This document shows positions 33,697 through 43,455 of a stretch of 63,733 nt of DNA, piece after piece. Source of the DNA: Actinomadura kijaniata NBRC 14229 (GTDB lineage: Bacteria; Actinomycetota; Actinomycetes; Streptosporangiales; Streptosporangiaceae); the NCBI RefSeq assembly GCF_001552175.1, contig NZ_BCQR01000054.1:1-63733 (forward strand), given 5' to 3'. Each line of letters opens with the position of its first letter. Positions within the stretch are counted from its first letter, which is position 1. The notes under the pieces are model-generated. The model saw only the letters and a program-made list of their open reading frames with translations, had not been told where the DNA came from and ran no database searches. The position numbers and the translations under genes are program-made.

Positions 33697-34728
33697 TCAG
33701 GCCCAGCGCGGCAGGTCACTGCGCACGAAACCGGCGAACAGGATGCCGGGCCGCTGGTCGGCGCCGAGCCGGAACGCCAGCCGGACGACCCCGTCCCCGG
33801 CGGTCTCGGCCTTCGCGCCCGGCATGATCTGCGACCAGGGCCGCCCGGTCGCCGAACGCCCGGACCCCAGTTCGGTCCTCAGCTTGGTCGCGGCGGTGTT
33901 CGCGTCCCCGGCGACCCGGACGCACATGACCTCTTCCAGGTCGTTCTGTGAGACGCCGCCGACCGCCGTGCCGACGAGTTCGGCGGATCCCTGCCGCTGG
34001 GAGAGCTGCGCGGCCAGCGGGGTGCCGAGGCAGCGCGCGACCGCGGCGAACGCCGGGTCGGCGTCCAGCGCCCGCCCGCCCGCGTCCTTCGTGACCAGGT
34101 CCAGGGTGGCGGGGAGGCGGGCGTAGGTGAGGCCGCGGCCGGAGTCGACGCGGATCGCGTTGAGCGGGTGCGTGGGGAGGATCCCCTGCTTGGTCAGCGG
34201 GTCCTCGATGTCGAACGACCCGTCGGGACGGCGGACCCAGGTGTCGCCGGTCCGCTTGTGGCCGAGGCCGCCGAGCCTGCCGCCGATCGCGTCCGCGTCG
34301 AACGGCCCGGTGAGGTGCCCGGCGACGGTCGGCGGCACCCCCGCCTGCCAGGCGTGCCCGGCCTTCGCGGGGTCGATGCCGGTCGGCCCGGCGATCGTCG
34401 CCGCCGGGTAGCGGCCGAGGTCGCCCAGCCCGATCGGCAGCGCCGACAGCCGGGACTTCTCCAGCGGGCCGCCCGCGAGCGCCCGCAGGCGTTCCTGGTG
34501 GCTGTAGGTGAAGCTCCGCCGGGTGCGGTCGTCGGCCTTCACCTGCGACAACGCGAACAGCAGCCCGCTGGTCGGAGCGCCGTTCACCGGGGCGGGCGGC
34601 CGGGCCCCCTTCCCCTTGCCGCCGCCTTCGCCGCCTTTGCCGTCTCCGTCGTCGCCGCACGCCGCCATGGACAGCGTCAGGGCGGTCACCCCGATCAGGG
34701 CAGCCGCGCGCCGGGCGAGAGCACTCAC
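33697..34728 (-). CDS. Lipoprotein of unknown function
   Basis: About 343 residues from GTG 34728. The signal sequence ends in a lipobox (LSMAACG) followed by a Gly/Lys-rich linker (DGDGKGGEGGGKGKG). The mature part is a soluble alpha/beta protein (SGLLFALSQVKADDRT, RLGGLGHKRTGDTW, SQNDLEEVMCVRVAGD). It should be lipid-anchored on the outer face of the membrane. No known domain is recognised. It lies between the dehydrogenase and the folate gene, all on the minus strand. Confidence 0.75.
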   Translation of the reverse strand: MSALARRAAALIGVTALTLSMAACGDDGDGKGGEGGGKGKGARPPAPVNGAPTSGLLFALSQVKADDRTRRSFTYSHQERLRALAGGPLEKSRLSALPIGLGDLGRYPAATIAGPTGIDPAKAGHAWQAGVPPTVAGHLTGPFDADAIGGRLGGLGHKRTGDTWVRRPDGSFDIEDPLTKQGILPTHPLNAIRVDSGRGLTYARLPATLDLVTKDAGGRALDADPAFAAVARCLGTPLAAQLSQRQGSAELVGTAVGGVSQNDLEEVMCVRVAGDANTAATKLRTELGSGRSATGRPWSQIMPGAKAETAGDGVVRLAFRLGADQRPGILFAGFVRSDLPRWA

Positions 34729-34778
34729 ATAACCTCCGCGAGAGAGAGTCCGGCGGCGGGGGGCAGAACTGGGAGAAA

Positions 34779-35360
34779 TCAGGAGAACCGTATCAACCCG
34801 CCGCCCGGTGTCACGGCGGCGCGGACGCGCTGGTCGTGCGGCTCGGCGGGCACCTCGTCCAGCAGTTCGCCGTCGTAGACCAGCGCCACGGTCAGGATCG
34901 CCGGGCCGACCCGGGCCAGCGCCCGGTCGTAGGACCCGCCGCCCCGGCCCAGCCGCATCCCTCCCCGGTCCACGGCCACCGCCGGGACCAGCACGACGTC
35001 GGCGCGCCCGACCGCCTCCGGGCCGCGCGGCGGCTCGGTCGGCTCCAGCAGCCCGAGCCGTCCGGGCTCCAGCGAGTCCGGCCCCTCGTAGGACGCCCAG
35101 TCCAGGTCGCCGTCCGGCAGCAGCCGGGGCAGGATCACGTACGTCCCGCGCTTCCACAGCGCGTACAGCAGCCCGCGCGTGTCCGGTTCGTTGCCGATCG
35201 ACACGTATGCCGCGACGGTCCCGGCCATCTCGACCTCGGGGGCCGACAGCAGCGCGTCCCGCATCGCCCGGCCCGCCGTGGCACGGGCGTCGGGGGACAA
35301 CGCCGCACGTCGGGCCAGCAGTTCGGTGCGGAGGGAGGCTTTGGAGGCGATGTCCTGCAC
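34779..35360 (-). CDS. 5-formyltetrahydrofolate cyclo-ligase
   Basis: A 193-residue enzyme that converts 5-formyl-THF to 5,10-methenyl-THF with ATP. Motifs are KASLRTELLARRAALS at the N-terminus, VAAYVSIGNEPDT, the substrate loop and the ATP-binding RLGRGGGSYDRAL, which is diagnostic. GTG 35360 is the likely start. It is divergent from galU with only 33 bases between starts, a conserved neighbourhood in actinomycetes. Confidence 0.9.
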   Translation of the reverse strand: MQDIASKASLRTELLARRAALSPDARATAGRAMRDALLSAPEVEMAGTVAAYVSIGNEPDTRGLLYALWKRGTYVILPRLLPDGDLDWASYEGPDSLEPGRLGLLEPTEPPRGPEAVGRADVVLVPAVAVDRGGMRLGRGGGSYDRALARVGPAILTVALVYDGELLDEVPAEPHDQRVRAAVTPGGGLIRFS

Positions 35361-35393
35361 GCGTTGGTCCTTGTCGGTGATTAGGGTCTGTGT

Positions 35394-36320
<927 letters not shown>

Positions 36321-36342
36321 CGGCACGTCACACTGGGGGACC

Positions 36343-37557
36343 GTGGGCATGAGAACGGTCGATGAGCATCTGGCGGACATCCTGGACAGCGTTCCGGTGC
36401 TGCCGCCGCTGGACCTGGCGCTGCTGGAGGCCCAGGGCGCCGTCCTGGCCGAACCGGTCGCGGCCCCCGTGCCGCTGCCGCCGTTCGACAACTCCGCCAT
36501 GGACGGGTACGCGGTGGTCGCCGCCGACGTCGCGGGGGCCTCGGAGTCCTCGCCCGTCGAGCTGCCGGTCATCGGCGACATCGCGGCCGGCGACTCCGGC
36601 GTGTCGGCGATCCGTCCCGGCCTCACCGCGCGGATCATGACGGGCGCGCCGGTGCCCGCCGGGGCCGACGCGGTCATCCCGGTCGAGTGGACCGACGGCG
36701 GCACCGCCACCGTCCGGATCATCCGGCCCGCCCCGCCCGGCAACTACATCCGCCGGGCGGGCGAGGACGTGCTGTCCGGGCAGGTCGTGGCCGAGCCGGG
36801 AACGCGCCTGAACGCGCCGCGGCTCGGGATGCTCGCGGCCGTGGGCCGGGCCCGCGTCGTGGTGCGTCCCAAGCCCCGCGTGGTGGTGCTGTCCACCGGC
36901 GACGAGCTGCGCGAGCCGGGAACGCCGCTGTCGCCCGGCCAGATCTGGGACTCCAACAGCTTCATGCTGACCGCCGCCGTCGCCGAGGCGGGCGGCGTCG
37001 GCTACCGGCAGGCGAAGGTCGACGACGACCCCGGCAAGGTGCTGGAGACCCTGCGGGACCAGCTCATGCGCGCCGACGCGATCGTCACCTCCGGCGGGGT
37101 GTCGATGGGCGCGCGCGACGTGGTCAAGGAGGTCCTGTCCGCGACGGGCACGGTCGCGTTCCACAAGGTGGCGATGCGGCCGGGCAAGCCGCAGGGGTTC
37201 GGGCTGCTGGAGGGCGTCCCGGTGTTCACCCTGCCCGGCAACCCGGTCAGCGCCTACGTGTCGTTCCAGGTCTTCGTGCGGCCCGCGCTGCGCGCCATGC
37301 AGGGCCTGCCGCCCGAGCCGCTGCCTACCGTCAGCGCCATGCTCACCGAGGACGTGCGGTCCCCGGCCGGGCTGCGGCACTTCCTGCGCGGGCGGCTGAC
37401 GTTCGAGCGCGGCCGCTACACCGTCACCCCCGCCGAGGGGCAGGGCTCCCACCAGCTCGGCTCGCTGTCGTCGGCCGACGCGCTGATCGCGCTGGCCGAG
37501 GACGCCGAGGCCCTGCCCGCCGGCTCCCACGTCGAGGTCATGAGGATGCCGTCATGA
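36343..37557 (+). CDS. moeA: Molybdopterin molybdenumtransferase MoeA
   Basis: A 404-residue enzyme that inserts molybdate into adenylylated molybdopterin. It has PLPPFDNSAMDGYAV, MTGAPVPAGADAV, STGDEL, TSGGVSMGARD, MRPGKPQGFG and LPGNPVSAYVSF, then the C-terminal MoeA domain. GTG 36343 lies five bases after GGGGGA, and ATG 36349 is an alternative. It overlaps moaC by 4 bases. Confidence 0.96.
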   Translation: MGMRTVDEHLADILDSVPVLPPLDLALLEAQGAVLAEPVAAPVPLPPFDNSAMDGYAVVAADVAGASESSPVELPVIGDIAAGDSGVSAIRPGLTARIMTGAPVPAGADAVIPVEWTDGGTATVRIIRPAPPGNYIRRAGEDVLSGQVVAEPGTRLNAPRLGMLAAVGRARVVVRPKPRVVVLSTGDELREPGTPLSPGQIWDSNSFMLTAAVAEAGGVGYRQAKVDDDPGKVLETLRDQLMRADAIVTSGGVSMGARDVVKEVLSATGTVAFHKVAMRPGKPQGFGLLEGVPVFTLPGNPVSAYVSFQVFVRPALRAMQGLPPEPLPTVSAMLTEDVRSPAGLRHFLRGRLTFERGRYTVTPAEGQGSHQLGSLSSADALIALAEDAEALPAGSHVEVMRMPS

Positions 37558-38048
37558 GCGCCATGGGTTCGGAGTTCACCGGGTTCAGCCACCTGGACGA
37601 GACCGGGGCGGCCCGGATGGTGGACGTCACCGCCAAGAACGTCTCCAGCCGTTCCGCCACCGCCACCGGCTTCGTCCGCGTGTCGGCGGAGGTGGTGAAC
37701 GCGCTGCGGTCCGGCGAGGTCCCCAAGGGCGACGCGCTGTCGGTCGCCCGCATCGCCGGGATCATGGGGGCCAAGCGCACCCCGGACCTGGTCCCGCTGT
37801 GCCACCCGATCGCCATCCACGGCGTGACCGTGGACCTGACGGTGGAGGACACCGGCGTGGCGATCACCGCGCGGGTCCGCACCCTGGACCGCACGGGCGT
37901 GGAGATGGAGGCGCTGACCTCGGTGACCGTGGCGGGCCTGTCCCTGATCGACATGATCAAGGCGATCGACCCGGCGGCCGTGCTGACGGACGTGCGGGTG
38001 GAGGAGAAGACCGGCGGCAAGACCGGCCTGTGGCGCCGCTCGGGCTGA
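37554..38048 (+). CDS. moaC: Cyclic pyranopterin monophosphate synthase MoaC
   Basis: A 164-residue protein catalysing the second half of cPMP formation from GTP in molybdenum cofactor synthesis. Conserved features are ARMVDVTAKNVSSRSATA, AKRTPDLVPLCHP, TGVEMEALTSV, the catalytic Lys-Ala-Ile-Asp in MIKAIDP, and KTGGKTGLW. ATG 37554 overlaps the moeA stop (ATGA). No moaA gene is present in the window. Confidence 0.96.
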   Translation: MSAMGSEFTGFSHLDETGAARMVDVTAKNVSSRSATATGFVRVSAEVVNALRSGEVPKGDALSVARIAGIMGAKRTPDLVPLCHPIAIHGVTVDLTVEDTGVAITARVRTLDRTGVEMEALTSVTVAGLSLIDMIKAIDPAAVLTDVRVEEKTGGKTGLWRRSG

Positions 38049-38148
38049 TCCTCCCGCGCGGCTGATCCGACCGGTACCGGAACGAGACGGACACGCGATC
38101 CGGGTCCCCGATGCTGTGGCCGACCGACGACCGGCATCGGAGGCCCGG

Positions 38149-39009
38149 ATGTCCCTACGGCGGATGGCCGCGCTCGGCCTGGTCCTGCTGCTGCTCGGCG
38201 GGCTCGCCGCCTGCGGCGGCACCGGCCGGCGCGGGCCCGGCGCGTGGGCGCACCTGACGGTGCTGCCGGACGGGACCGGCCGGCTCGACCTGTACGCGGC
38301 CGGGCCGCTGCGGTCGGACGCCGAGGTCCGGGCGCTGGCGGAGGAGATGGCGCGGGAGACGTTCCCCGGGGCGCGCGCGTCGCGGACGCGGACCCTGACC
38401 GATCGGGGCGAGCCGTTCGCCCGCGTCGACGTGGACGGCGTGTACCGGCCGGGCGAACGGGTGTCCCTGCGCCTCGACACCGCCGCCGTGTGGCGCCGGC
38501 TGGAGGAACGGGGCTTTCCCGACGCCGGGGTGCGGCTGTGGTTGCCGTCGGTGCCGGTCACGCTGAGGCCCACGGCCCCACCGGACCTGGGATCCCGTGC
38601 GTGGCGGCTGCGCAAGGGGACGACGCCGCCGGTCGTCCAGGTGACGATGCGTCCGCAGGCCATGCGGTGGGGCGGAGCGATGGCGCTGCCGGTGGTGGGC
38701 GCGGTCGGGGTCGCGTTGGCGTTCTTCGCGCGGTGGAGGCGTCTGTCGCTGCCGGGGGCGTCGCTGGCCGTGGCCGCCGCGTTCGTCACGGTGGTGACCT
38801 CGGCGGGCAGGCAGGGCGACAACCTGGGGGTGGCGGGCCTGGCCTCGGGCCGGGCGCTGGAGGCGGCGACGATCGCGCCGCTGGCGGCCCTGCCGCCGGC
38901 GCTGCCCGCCGCGATGGTGCTGGCGGTGACGCTGCACCGGCTGGCCAGGGGACGCCGGAGGTCCGGGCACCCCGAGACGCTGCCGGGACGGAACGGCGCG
39001 TTCTGGTAG
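38149..39009 (+). CDS. Lipoprotein-like membrane protein, unknown function
   Basis: About 286 residues. An N-terminal lipoprotein signal (LLLLGGLAACGG) precedes an extracytoplasmic domain of about 150 residues (LTVLPDGTGRLDLYAAG). Three hydrophobic segments follow near the C-terminus (ALPVVGAVGVALAFF, SLAVAAAFVTVVTS, ALPAAMVLAVTLH). ATG 38149 has GGAGG upstream. It sits between moaC and mogA without obvious link to cofactor synthesis. I do not recognise the family. Confidence 0.65.
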   Translation: MSLRRMAALGLVLLLLGGLAACGGTGRRGPGAWAHLTVLPDGTGRLDLYAAGPLRSDAEVRALAEEMARETFPGARASRTRTLTDRGEPFARVDVDGVYRPGERVSLRLDTAAVWRRLEERGFPDAGVRLWLPSVPVTLRPTAPPDLGSRAWRLRKGTTPPVVQVTMRPQAMRWGGAMALPVVGAVGVALAFFARWRRLSLPGASLAVAAAFVTVVTSAGRQGDNLGVAGLASGRALEAATIAPLAALPPALPAAMVLAVTLHRLARGRRRSGHPETLPGRNGAFW

Positions 39010-39133
39010 GGGCCCGCGCCGTTCCCGGCGGGGTTCCGTTTCGGCCGATCCGGTGCCGCCGTCCGTGCCGTCTGGCATAGCGTGACCTGGCACGCCGTCC
39101 GCGGGGGTCGGCGCAGTGGGGCATGGAGGTCAG

Positions 39134-39643
39134 ATGATTCGGGCGATGGCGGTCACGGTGTCCAACCGCGCGGCGGCCGGGGTGTACTCCGACAGGTCCG
39201 GCCCGGTGCTGGTGGAGCTGCTGGAGGAGCTCGGCTGCCAGGTCCACGGCCCCGTCGTCATCCCCGACGGCGAGGCCGTCGCCGACGTGCTGCGCGACGC
39301 GGTCGAGGACGGCTACGACGTGGTCGTCACCACCGGCGGCACCGGCCTGACCCCGCTGGACCAGACCCCGGAGATGACCCGCCGGGTGGTCGAACGCGAG
39401 ATCCCCGGCATCGCCGAGGCCGTCCGCCAGGAGAACCGCGACGCGGTGCCGACGTCGATCCTGTCGCGCGGCGTCGCGGGCGTCGCGGGCGGCACGCTGA
39501 TCGTGAACCTGCCGGGTTCGACCGGCGGGGTCCGCGACGGCATGCGCGTCCTCGGGCCGGTCCTGCACCACGCCGTGGACCAGATCGGCGGCGGCGACCA
39601 CCCCCGTTCCGACACGGACGACACGGAGACCGGCCCGTTCTAG
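39134..39643 (+). CDS. mog: Molybdopterin adenylyltransferase-like protein (MogA/MoaB)
   Basis: A 169-residue MoCF-fold protein. Features are VTVSNRAAAGVYSDRSGP, the hallmark VTTGGTGLTPLDQTPE and NLPGSTGGVRDGM. These enzymes adenylylate molybdopterin before MoeA inserts the metal, which fits moeA and moaC nearby. The start is ATG 39134 behind GGAGG. MogA and MoaB cannot be told apart from sequence alone. Confidence 0.9.
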   Translation: MIRAMAVTVSNRAAAGVYSDRSGPVLVELLEELGCQVHGPVVIPDGEAVADVLRDAVEDGYDVVVTTGGTGLTPLDQTPEMTRRVVEREIPGIAEAVRQENRDAVPTSILSRGVAGVAGGTLIVNLPGSTGGVRDGMRVLGPVLHHAVDQIGGGDHPRSDTDDTETGPF

Positions 39644-39755
39644 CCGGTGACGGACCGCGTGGGGCGAGGGCTTCCGGAGGGGGCCGTCCGGGCGGATGCT
39701 CATCAGTGGTGGGCACGTGTCCCGGGTGCCCGGTCCCTGACCTCTTGGAGCTCCC

Positions 39756-40505
39756 ATGAGCGAACTCGCCGACGCCTACCTGAACGCCGCCATCGCCCTG
39801 CTGGAGCGGCTGCGCGACGAGGAGGCCCCGGCGATCGGGGAGGCCGCCGAGGTGATCGCCGAGGCGCTCGCGGGCGGGCGCCGGCTGTTCGCGTTCGGCT
39901 GCTCGCACTCCTCGCTGCCGGTGCAGGACCTCGTCTACCGCGCGGGCGGGCTGATGCTGGTCAACCCGATCTACGGGCCCGGCATCGCCGCCCTCGACAC
40001 CCGGCCGGTCACCCTCGGCAGCGCCATCGAGAGGCTGCCGGGCTACGCCGACGCGATCCTGGACAACGCGCCCGTCGAGCCCGGCGACGTGCTGATCGTC
40101 GTGTCGGTGTCGGGGCGTAACCCCGTGCCGGTCGAGATGGCCGCCTCCGCCCGCGCACGCGGTCTCACCGTCATCGCCGTCACCTCCCGCGCGTACAGCG
40201 ATGCGGTCGCCTCCCGGCACGCCTCCGGGAAGAAGCTGGCGGACGTCGCCCACCTCGTGCTGGACAACAAGGTGGGCGAGGGCGACGCCGTGCTGGAGGC
40301 CGAGGGCGTCCCGCAGCGGTTCTGCCCGGCGTCCGGCGTGACCGGCACCGCGCTGCTGCACGCGCTGGTCGCCGCAACCGTCGAACGGCTGGTGGCGCGC
40401 GGCGTCACCCCGCCGGTCTTCGTGTCCGCCAACCTCGACGGCGGCGCCGAGTGGAACGCGCGCCTGCTGGCGGAGAACGCCGACCGCATCTTCTACCTGA
40501 GGTGA
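39756..40505 (+). CDS. SIS-domain sugar isomerase-like protein
   Basis: A 249-residue single SIS-domain protein of the UPF0309 type. Visible features are the phosphosugar loop LFAFGCSHSSLPVQDLVYRAGG, the second site VSVSGRNPVPVEMA, and CPASGVTGTALLHALVAATVE. SIS domains bind or isomerise phosphosugars. It converges with the DeoR-type regulator and lies beside the amino-sugar operon, so a related phosphosugar is plausible but unproven. Confidence 0.85.
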   Translation: MSELADAYLNAAIALLERLRDEEAPAIGEAAEVIAEALAGGRRLFAFGCSHSSLPVQDLVYRAGGLMLVNPIYGPGIAALDTRPVTLGSAIERLPGYADAILDNAPVEPGDVLIVVSVSGRNPVPVEMAASARARGLTVIAVTSRAYSDAVASRHASGKKLADVAHLVLDNKVGEGDAVLEAEGVPQRFCPASGVTGTALLHALVAATVERLVARGVTPPVFVSANLDGGAEWNARLLAENADRIFYLR

Positions 40506-40511
40506 CCCCGG

Positions 40512-41297
40512 TCAGGCGCGGACGACCCGCACGCCCGCCTCGGTGAACTCGTCCACCGCCGACTGCGCCACCGTCCCGTCGGTGACCAGCACGTCGATGC
40601 GCGCCGTGTCGCAGATCTTCGCGAACGCGCGCCGCCCCACCTTCGACCCGTCGGCGACCACCACGACCTGGTCGGCGCGTTCGGCCATCCGTCGGTTCAC
40701 GTCGGCCTCGCTCTCGTTCTGGCAGGTGGCGCCGTGCTCGACGGTGACGCCGTTGACGCCGAGGATCGCCACGTCCAGCGTCACCTGGTCGAAGATCCCG
40801 GTGGCGAGCGGGCCGGTCAGCTCGTAGGACTGCGGGCGCGGCACCCCGCCGGTCAGCACGATCTTCACATGCGGGCGGACGGCCAGCTCGTTGCCGATGT
40901 TGAGGGCGTTGGTGACGATCGTGATCGCCGGGGACTCGCCCGTGGCGTGCAGGTCGGCGCGGGTGGCCAGGACCCGGGCGACCTCGGTGGTGGTCGTGCC
41001 GCCGTTCAGGCCGACGATCGAGCCGGGCCGGGCCAGCTCGGCGGTCGCGGCGGCGATGCGCTGCTTCTCGGAGGCGTTGCGGGCGCTCTTGTACCGCAGG
41101 GGCAGGTCGTAGCTGACGCTGTGGGCGACCGCCCCGCCGCGCGTGCGGGTGAGCATCTGCTGCTGCGCGAGCTGGTCGAAGTCGCGGCGGATCGTGGCCG
41201 CCGAGACGTCCATGCGCCGCGCGGCCTCCTCGACGGTGAGCTGACCAGCGTCCGCGAGGAGTCCGAGCAGGGAGTTCCAGCGTTCGTGCCGGTTCAC
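40512..41297 (-). CDS. DeoR-family transcriptional regulator
   Basis: A 261-residue repressor. The N-terminal helix-turn-helix is LTVEEAARRMDVSAATIRRDFDQL. The C-terminal sugar-phosphate sensor includes GLNGGTTTTEVAR, TNALNIGNELAVR, GVNGVTVEHGATCQNESEADV and VADGSKVGRRAF. GTG 41297 has AAAGGGGG upstream and is preferred to longer starts. It is divergent from the amino-sugar operon it most likely controls; the effector would be a phosphorylated amino sugar (inference). Confidence 0.9.
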   Translation of the reverse strand: MNRHERWNSLLGLLADAGQLTVEEAARRMDVSAATIRRDFDQLAQQQMLTRTRGGAVAHSVSYDLPLRYKSARNASEKQRIAAATAELARPGSIVGLNGGTTTTEVARVLATRADLHATGESPAITIVTNALNIGNELAVRPHVKIVLTGGVPRPQSYELTGPLATGIFDQVTLDVAILGVNGVTVEHGATCQNESEADVNRRMAERADQVVVVADGSKVGRRAFAKICDTARIDVLVTDGTVAQSAVDEFTEAGVRVVRA

Positions 41298-41366
41298 ACC
41301 GGCCCCCTTTCGCTCGGGAGTGCGCGGGTTCGTGACGGTAGCCCCGGATTCTAGCGCTGCACGGTA

Positions 41367-41406
41367 TTGCTCCTTTCTGCTCGGAGTTGTTATAAATCGA
41401 TCAACA
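41367..41406 (+). promoter_or_regulatory. Promoter and overlapping operator of the amino-sugar operon
   Basis: A -35-like TTGCTC (41367) and a -10-like TATAAA (41391) are 18 bases apart, AT-rich against the GC-rich surroundings. TGTT (41388-41391) and AACA (41403-41406) bracket an 11-base centre containing ATCGAT, a possible operator over the -10. The strong AGGAGGAGG ribosome-binding site follows at 41415. Confidence 0.5.
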
Positions 41407-41428
41407 TTGCGCACAGGAGGAGGCGACC

Positions 41429-42334
41429 GTGGCGGACGTCCCGTCGGCCGGGCACACCGAGGCCGAGATCGCCAGCCAGCCCGCGTGCTGGGCCCGCGCC
41501 GCCGACGCGGCCCCCGCGCTCGCCGGGACGCTGCCCCGGCCCGGGGAGCGCGTCGCCGTCGTCGGCTGCGGCACCTCGTGGTTCGCCGCCCAGTCGTACG
41601 CGGCGCTGCGCGAGGCCGCCGGGCACGGCGAGACCGACGCGTTCGCGGCGTCGGAGGCGCCCCTGGAGCGCCGCTACGACCGGCTGCTGGCGCTGACCCG
41701 CTCCGGGACGACCACCGAGGTGCTGGCCGCGCTGGACCGGGTGCGCGGCCGGATCCCGACCGTCGCGATCACCGCCGATCCGGCGACGCCGGTCGTGGAC
41801 GCCGCCGACGAGGTCGTGGTGCTGGACTACGCCGACGAGCGGTCGGTGGTGCAGACCCGCTTCGCGACCACCCAGCTCGTCCTGCTGCGCGCCGTCCTCG
41901 GCGAGGACGTCGCCGCCGCGCTCGCCGACGTCGAACGCGCCCTGGCCGCCCCGCTGCCCGAGGCCGCCGTGACCGCCGCGCAGTTCACGTTCCTGGGCCG
42001 GGGCTGGACGGTCGGGATCGCGCACGAGGCGGCGCTGAAGATGCGCGAGGCCGCCGGGGCGTGGACCGAGTCCTACCCGGCGATGGAGTACCGGCACGGA
42101 CCGATCGCGATCACCGGCCCGGGGCGGGTGGCGTGGTCGTTCGGCGAACCCCCGGCGGGCCTGGCCGCGCAGGTCGCGGACGTCGGCGGCACGATGATCA
42201 CCTCGGCGCTGGATCCGCTGGCCGACCTGGTCCGCGTGCAGCGGCTGGCGGTCTCCCTGAGCCGCGCCGCCGGAGCCGATCCGGACACCCCGCGCAACCT
42301 GACCCGTTCGGTGATTTTGGAAGATGGGGCATGA
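41429..42334 (+). CDS. Amino-sugar phosphate deaminase/isomerase, double SIS (AgaS-like)
   Basis: A 301-residue protein with two SIS domains and no glutamine amidotransferase domain. The first site is VVGCGTSWFAAQSYAAL with LTRSGTTTEVLAAL; the second has FLGRGWTVGIAHEAALKMREA and the catalytic Glu-rich ESYPAMEYRHGP. AgaS-type enzymes deaminate galactosamine-6-phosphate to tagatose-6-phosphate, which fits the kinase and aldolase downstream. A glucosamine-6-phosphate deaminase role is the alternative. Its stop overlaps the deacetylase start (ATGA). Confidence 0.85.
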   Translation: MADVPSAGHTEAEIASQPACWARAADAAPALAGTLPRPGERVAVVGCGTSWFAAQSYAALREAAGHGETDAFAASEAPLERRYDRLLALTRSGTTTEVLAALDRVRGRIPTVAITADPATPVVDAADEVVVLDYADERSVVQTRFATTQLVLLRAVLGEDVAAALADVERALAAPLPEAAVTAAQFTFLGRGWTVGIAHEAALKMREAAGAWTESYPAMEYRHGPIAITGPGRVAWSFGEPPAGLAAQVADVGGTMITSALDPLADLVRVQRLAVSLSRAAGADPDTPRNLTRSVILEDGA

Positions 42335-43455
42335 CGCTTCTCACGAACGCCCGCCTCGTCCTGCCCGGCGAGGTCCGCACCGGCTCCCTGAACGTGCGGG
42401 ACGGCCGCATCGTCGCCGACTCCGACCCGGCGGACGGCCCGGCCCCCGGCGAGGTGGACCTCGGCGGGCGGTACGTCGTCCCCGGCTTCGTCGACATGCA
42501 CGTCCACGGGGCCGCCGGGGCCTCCTACCAGAGCGGGACGCCCGAGGACGCGCGGCGCGTCGCCGAGTTCCACCGGGCGCACGGCACCACCACGACCATG
42601 GCCAGCCTCGTCACCGGCGACGCCGCCGAGCTGCGGCGCGCGGTCGCCGGGCTGGCCGAGGCCGCCCAGGACGGGCTGATCGCGGGCGTTCACCTGGAGG
42701 GCCCCTACATCGCGCCGTCCCGGTGCGGGGCGCACGACCCGGCGCTGCTGCGCGACCCCGACCCCGGCGAGTTCCGCGAGCTGGTCAAGCTGGGGCGCGG
42801 GCACGTCCGCATGATCACGCTCGCGCCGGAGCTGCCCGGCGCGCTCGACCTGGTGCGCGAGGCCGCCGCCGAGGGCGTGCTCGCCGCGCTCGGGCACACC
42901 GACGCGACCTCCGCCGTGACCCGCGCCGGGTTCGACGCGGGCGCCCGGGTGGCGACGCACCTGTTCAACGCGATGCGGCCGCTGCACCACCGCGAGGGCG
43001 GTCCGGTCGCCGCCGCGCTGAACGACGCCCGCGTCACCGTCGAACTGGTCAACGACGGCATCCACGTGGCCCCCGACGTCGCGCGGCTGGTGTTCGCCGC
43101 CGCCCCGGACCGGGTCGCGCTGATCACCGATGCGATGGCGGCGACCGGGATGGGCGACGGCGAGTACATGCTCGGCGTGATGCGGGTGCGGGTGTCGGAC
43201 GGGCGCGCCACCCTCGCCGAGGGCGGCTCGATCGCGGGCAGCACGATCACGATGGCGGACGCGTTCCGGCGCGCCGTCACCGACGTCGGCCTGCCGATCA
43301 CCGTCGCCGCGCGGGCCGCCTCCCTCACCCCGGCGCGCGCCCTCGGGCTGGACGCCGAGATCGGCTCGCTGGAGCCGGGGAAGGCCGCCGACCTGGTCGT
43401 CCTCGACGAGGACCTCAGCGTCTGGCGGGTGATGAAGGGCGGCCACTGGCAGTGA
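42331..43455 (+). CDS. nagA: N-acetyl-amino-sugar-6-phosphate deacetylase (NagA/AgaA)
   Basis: A 374-residue amidohydrolase. Metal and catalytic motifs are GFVDMHVHGAAG, HLEGPYIAPS, LGHTDA, THLFNAMRPLHHREGG, NDGIHVAP and LITDAMAATGMGDGEYMLG (catalytic Asp). It removes acetate from GlcNAc-6-P or GalNAc-6-P. The operon context (AgaS-like, PfkB, class II aldolase) favours GalNAc-6-P. It overlaps both neighbours by 4 bases. Confidence 0.92.
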   Translation: MTLLTNARLVLPGEVRTGSLNVRDGRIVADSDPADGPAPGEVDLGGRYVVPGFVDMHVHGAAGASYQSGTPEDARRVAEFHRAHGTTTTMASLVTGDAAELRRAVAGLAEAAQDGLIAGVHLEGPYIAPSRCGAHDPALLRDPDPGEFRELVKLGRGHVRMITLAPELPGALDLVREAAAEGVLAALGHTDATSAVTRAGFDAGARVATHLFNAMRPLHHREGGPVAAALNDARVTVELVNDGIHVAPDVARLVFAAAPDRVALITDAMAATGMGDGEYMLGVMRVRVSDGRATLAEGGSIAGSTITMADAFRRAVTDVGLPITVAARAASLTPARALGLDAEIGSLEPGKAADLVVLDEDLSVWRVMKGGHWQ